A stretch of 5,554 nucleotides of DNA, taken from positions 1-5,554 of the forward strand of contig DATJJY010000158.1 of assembly GCA_035491895.1 (NCBI GenBank), read 5' to 3'. This document shows, piece by piece, positions 5,079 to 5,554 of this stretch (its first letter is position 1; each line of letters starts with the position of its first letter). The translations under genes were made by a program, and so were the position numbers. The notes under the pieces were generated by a model, which was given only the letters and a program-made list of their open reading frames with translations, searched no databases and was not told the origin of the DNA. Origin of the DNA: DASTHG01 sp035491895 (lineage in GTDB: Bacteria; Gemmatimonadota; Gemmatimonadetes; Gemmatimonadales; GWC2-71-9).

Positions 5079-5554
5079 ATGTTCGAATTCACGATCGCGG
5101 CCACCTCGGCTTGGGCACGCGCCGGCTCGCTGCAACTCCCCCACGGTACGGTCCACACCCCCTGCTTCATGCCCGTCGGCACCCAGGGCACGGTCCGCGC
5201 GCTCTCGCCGCACGACTTGAGAGCCGTGGGCGCGGACATCGTGTTGGCCAACACCTATCATCTCCACGTCCGCCCCGGCGAGGAGGTCGTCGCCGAGCTC
5301 GGCGGCCTGCACCGCTTCATGGGCTGGGACCGTCCCTTGCTCACCGACTCGGGCGGCTTCCAGGTGTTCTCGCTCGAGGGATTCCGTCGCGTCGACGAAG
5401 ACGGCGTCGAGTTCCAGAGCCACGTCGACGGCGCGCGGCGCCGGATCACCCCGGAGCGCGCCACCGAAATCCAATGGACCCTCGGCGCCGACGTCGCCAT
5501 GGCGTTCGATCACGTGGTACCGGGCGGGGCGGACGAGGCCACGGCACGCGACGC
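5079..5554 (+). CDS. tgt: Queuine/preQ1 tRNA-guanine transglycosylase Tgt, N-terminal part
   Basis: Tgt replaces guanine 34 of GUN-anticodon tRNAs with preQ1, which QueA then modifies. The window end cuts the gene after 158 residues, so no stop is seen; the full family length is about 370-380. Visible signatures are the beta-strand N-terminus MFEFTIAATSAWARAGSLQL, TPCFMPVGTQGTV (27-39), ANTYHLHVRPG (57-67) and LLTDSGGFQVFSL (87-99), which contains Asp90, the conserved active-site Asp. Next come GVEFQSHVDGARR (109-121) and ITPERATEIQWTLGADVAMAFD (123-144), ending with Asp144, which recognises the base. The nucleophilic Asp and zinc-binding Cys/His lie beyond the edge. After Asp144 the sequence is HVVP where many bacterial enzymes have ECxP. 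The ATG at 5079 is 5 nt after queA with no strong ribosome-binding site. Confidence 0.95.
   Translation, partial: MFEFTIAATSAWARAGSLQLPHGTVHTPCFMPVGTQGTVRALSPHDLRAVGADIVLANTYHLHVRPGEEVVAELGGLHRFMGWDRPLLTDSGGFQVFSLEGFRRVDEDGVEFQSHVDGARRRITPERATEIQWTLGADVAMAFDHVVPGGADEATARD

Noticed and set aside
1..5554. tRNA, rRNA, CRISPR array or riboswitch
   Set aside because: No cloverleaf, rRNA segment or regularly spaced repeats were seen, and no preQ1 riboswitch-like leader is possible before queA or tgt because those junctions have no spacer.

Overview
The window is a GC-rich, densely packed bacterial chromosome segment that carries a conserved housekeeping cluster. The layout (yebC, ruvC, ruvA, a small zinc-ribbon gene, ruvB, queA, tgt) together with base composition suggests a GC-rich soil-type phylum. 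Gemmatimonadota is my best guess, from overall resemblance only; there is no rRNA or other phylogenetic marker here to settle it.

Region by region: positions 2-382 hold the 3' end of a glucose/sorbosone-dehydrogenase-type beta-propeller gene (+). It converges, with 6 nt between stops, on a short predicted lipoprotein gene at 389-826 (-). A weak hairpin terminator candidate lies across this junction. The 98-nt gap at 827-924 separates the lipoprotein gene from the divergent yebC and probably holds the promoters of both, although no convincing -35/-10 pair could be assigned. From 925 to the right edge everything is on the + strand and tightly spaced: yebC, ruvC (1 nt after), ruvA (76 nt after), a 61-aa CxxC/CxxC protein (3 nt after), ruvB (8 nt after), queA (4-nt overlap, apparently from a CTG start) and tgt (5 nt after, cut by the window end).

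The gene products fall into two functional groups. RuvA binds Holliday junctions, RuvB is the AAA+ branch-migration motor and RuvC the resolving endonuclease. Tgt and QueA are consecutive enzymes of queuosine tRNA modification: Tgt inserts preQ1 at position 34 and QueA builds the epoxycyclopentane ring. YebC is a TACO1/PmpR-family protein commonly found next to ruvC.

The most notable anomaly is the ruvC-ruvA gap. All other junctions in the + strand run are 8 nt or less, but this one holds a compact palindromic element whose outer 14-bp arms are perfect inverted repeats. It is flanked by a 7-bp direct repeat, CTCGTGA. Removing one repeat copy plus the intervening sequence (80 bp) recreates a GTGA stop/start overlap of ruvC and ruvA. 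This looks like insertion of a small MITE/REP-like hairpin into an ancestral overlapping junction. The hairpin now covers the ruvC stop and the likely ruvA ribosome-binding site, so it may have become a translational coupling device. Secondary points are the CTG start of queA, the unidentified zinc-ribbon gene inside the ruv operon, and a Val in Tgt at the position that is usually Cys in bacterial enzymes.
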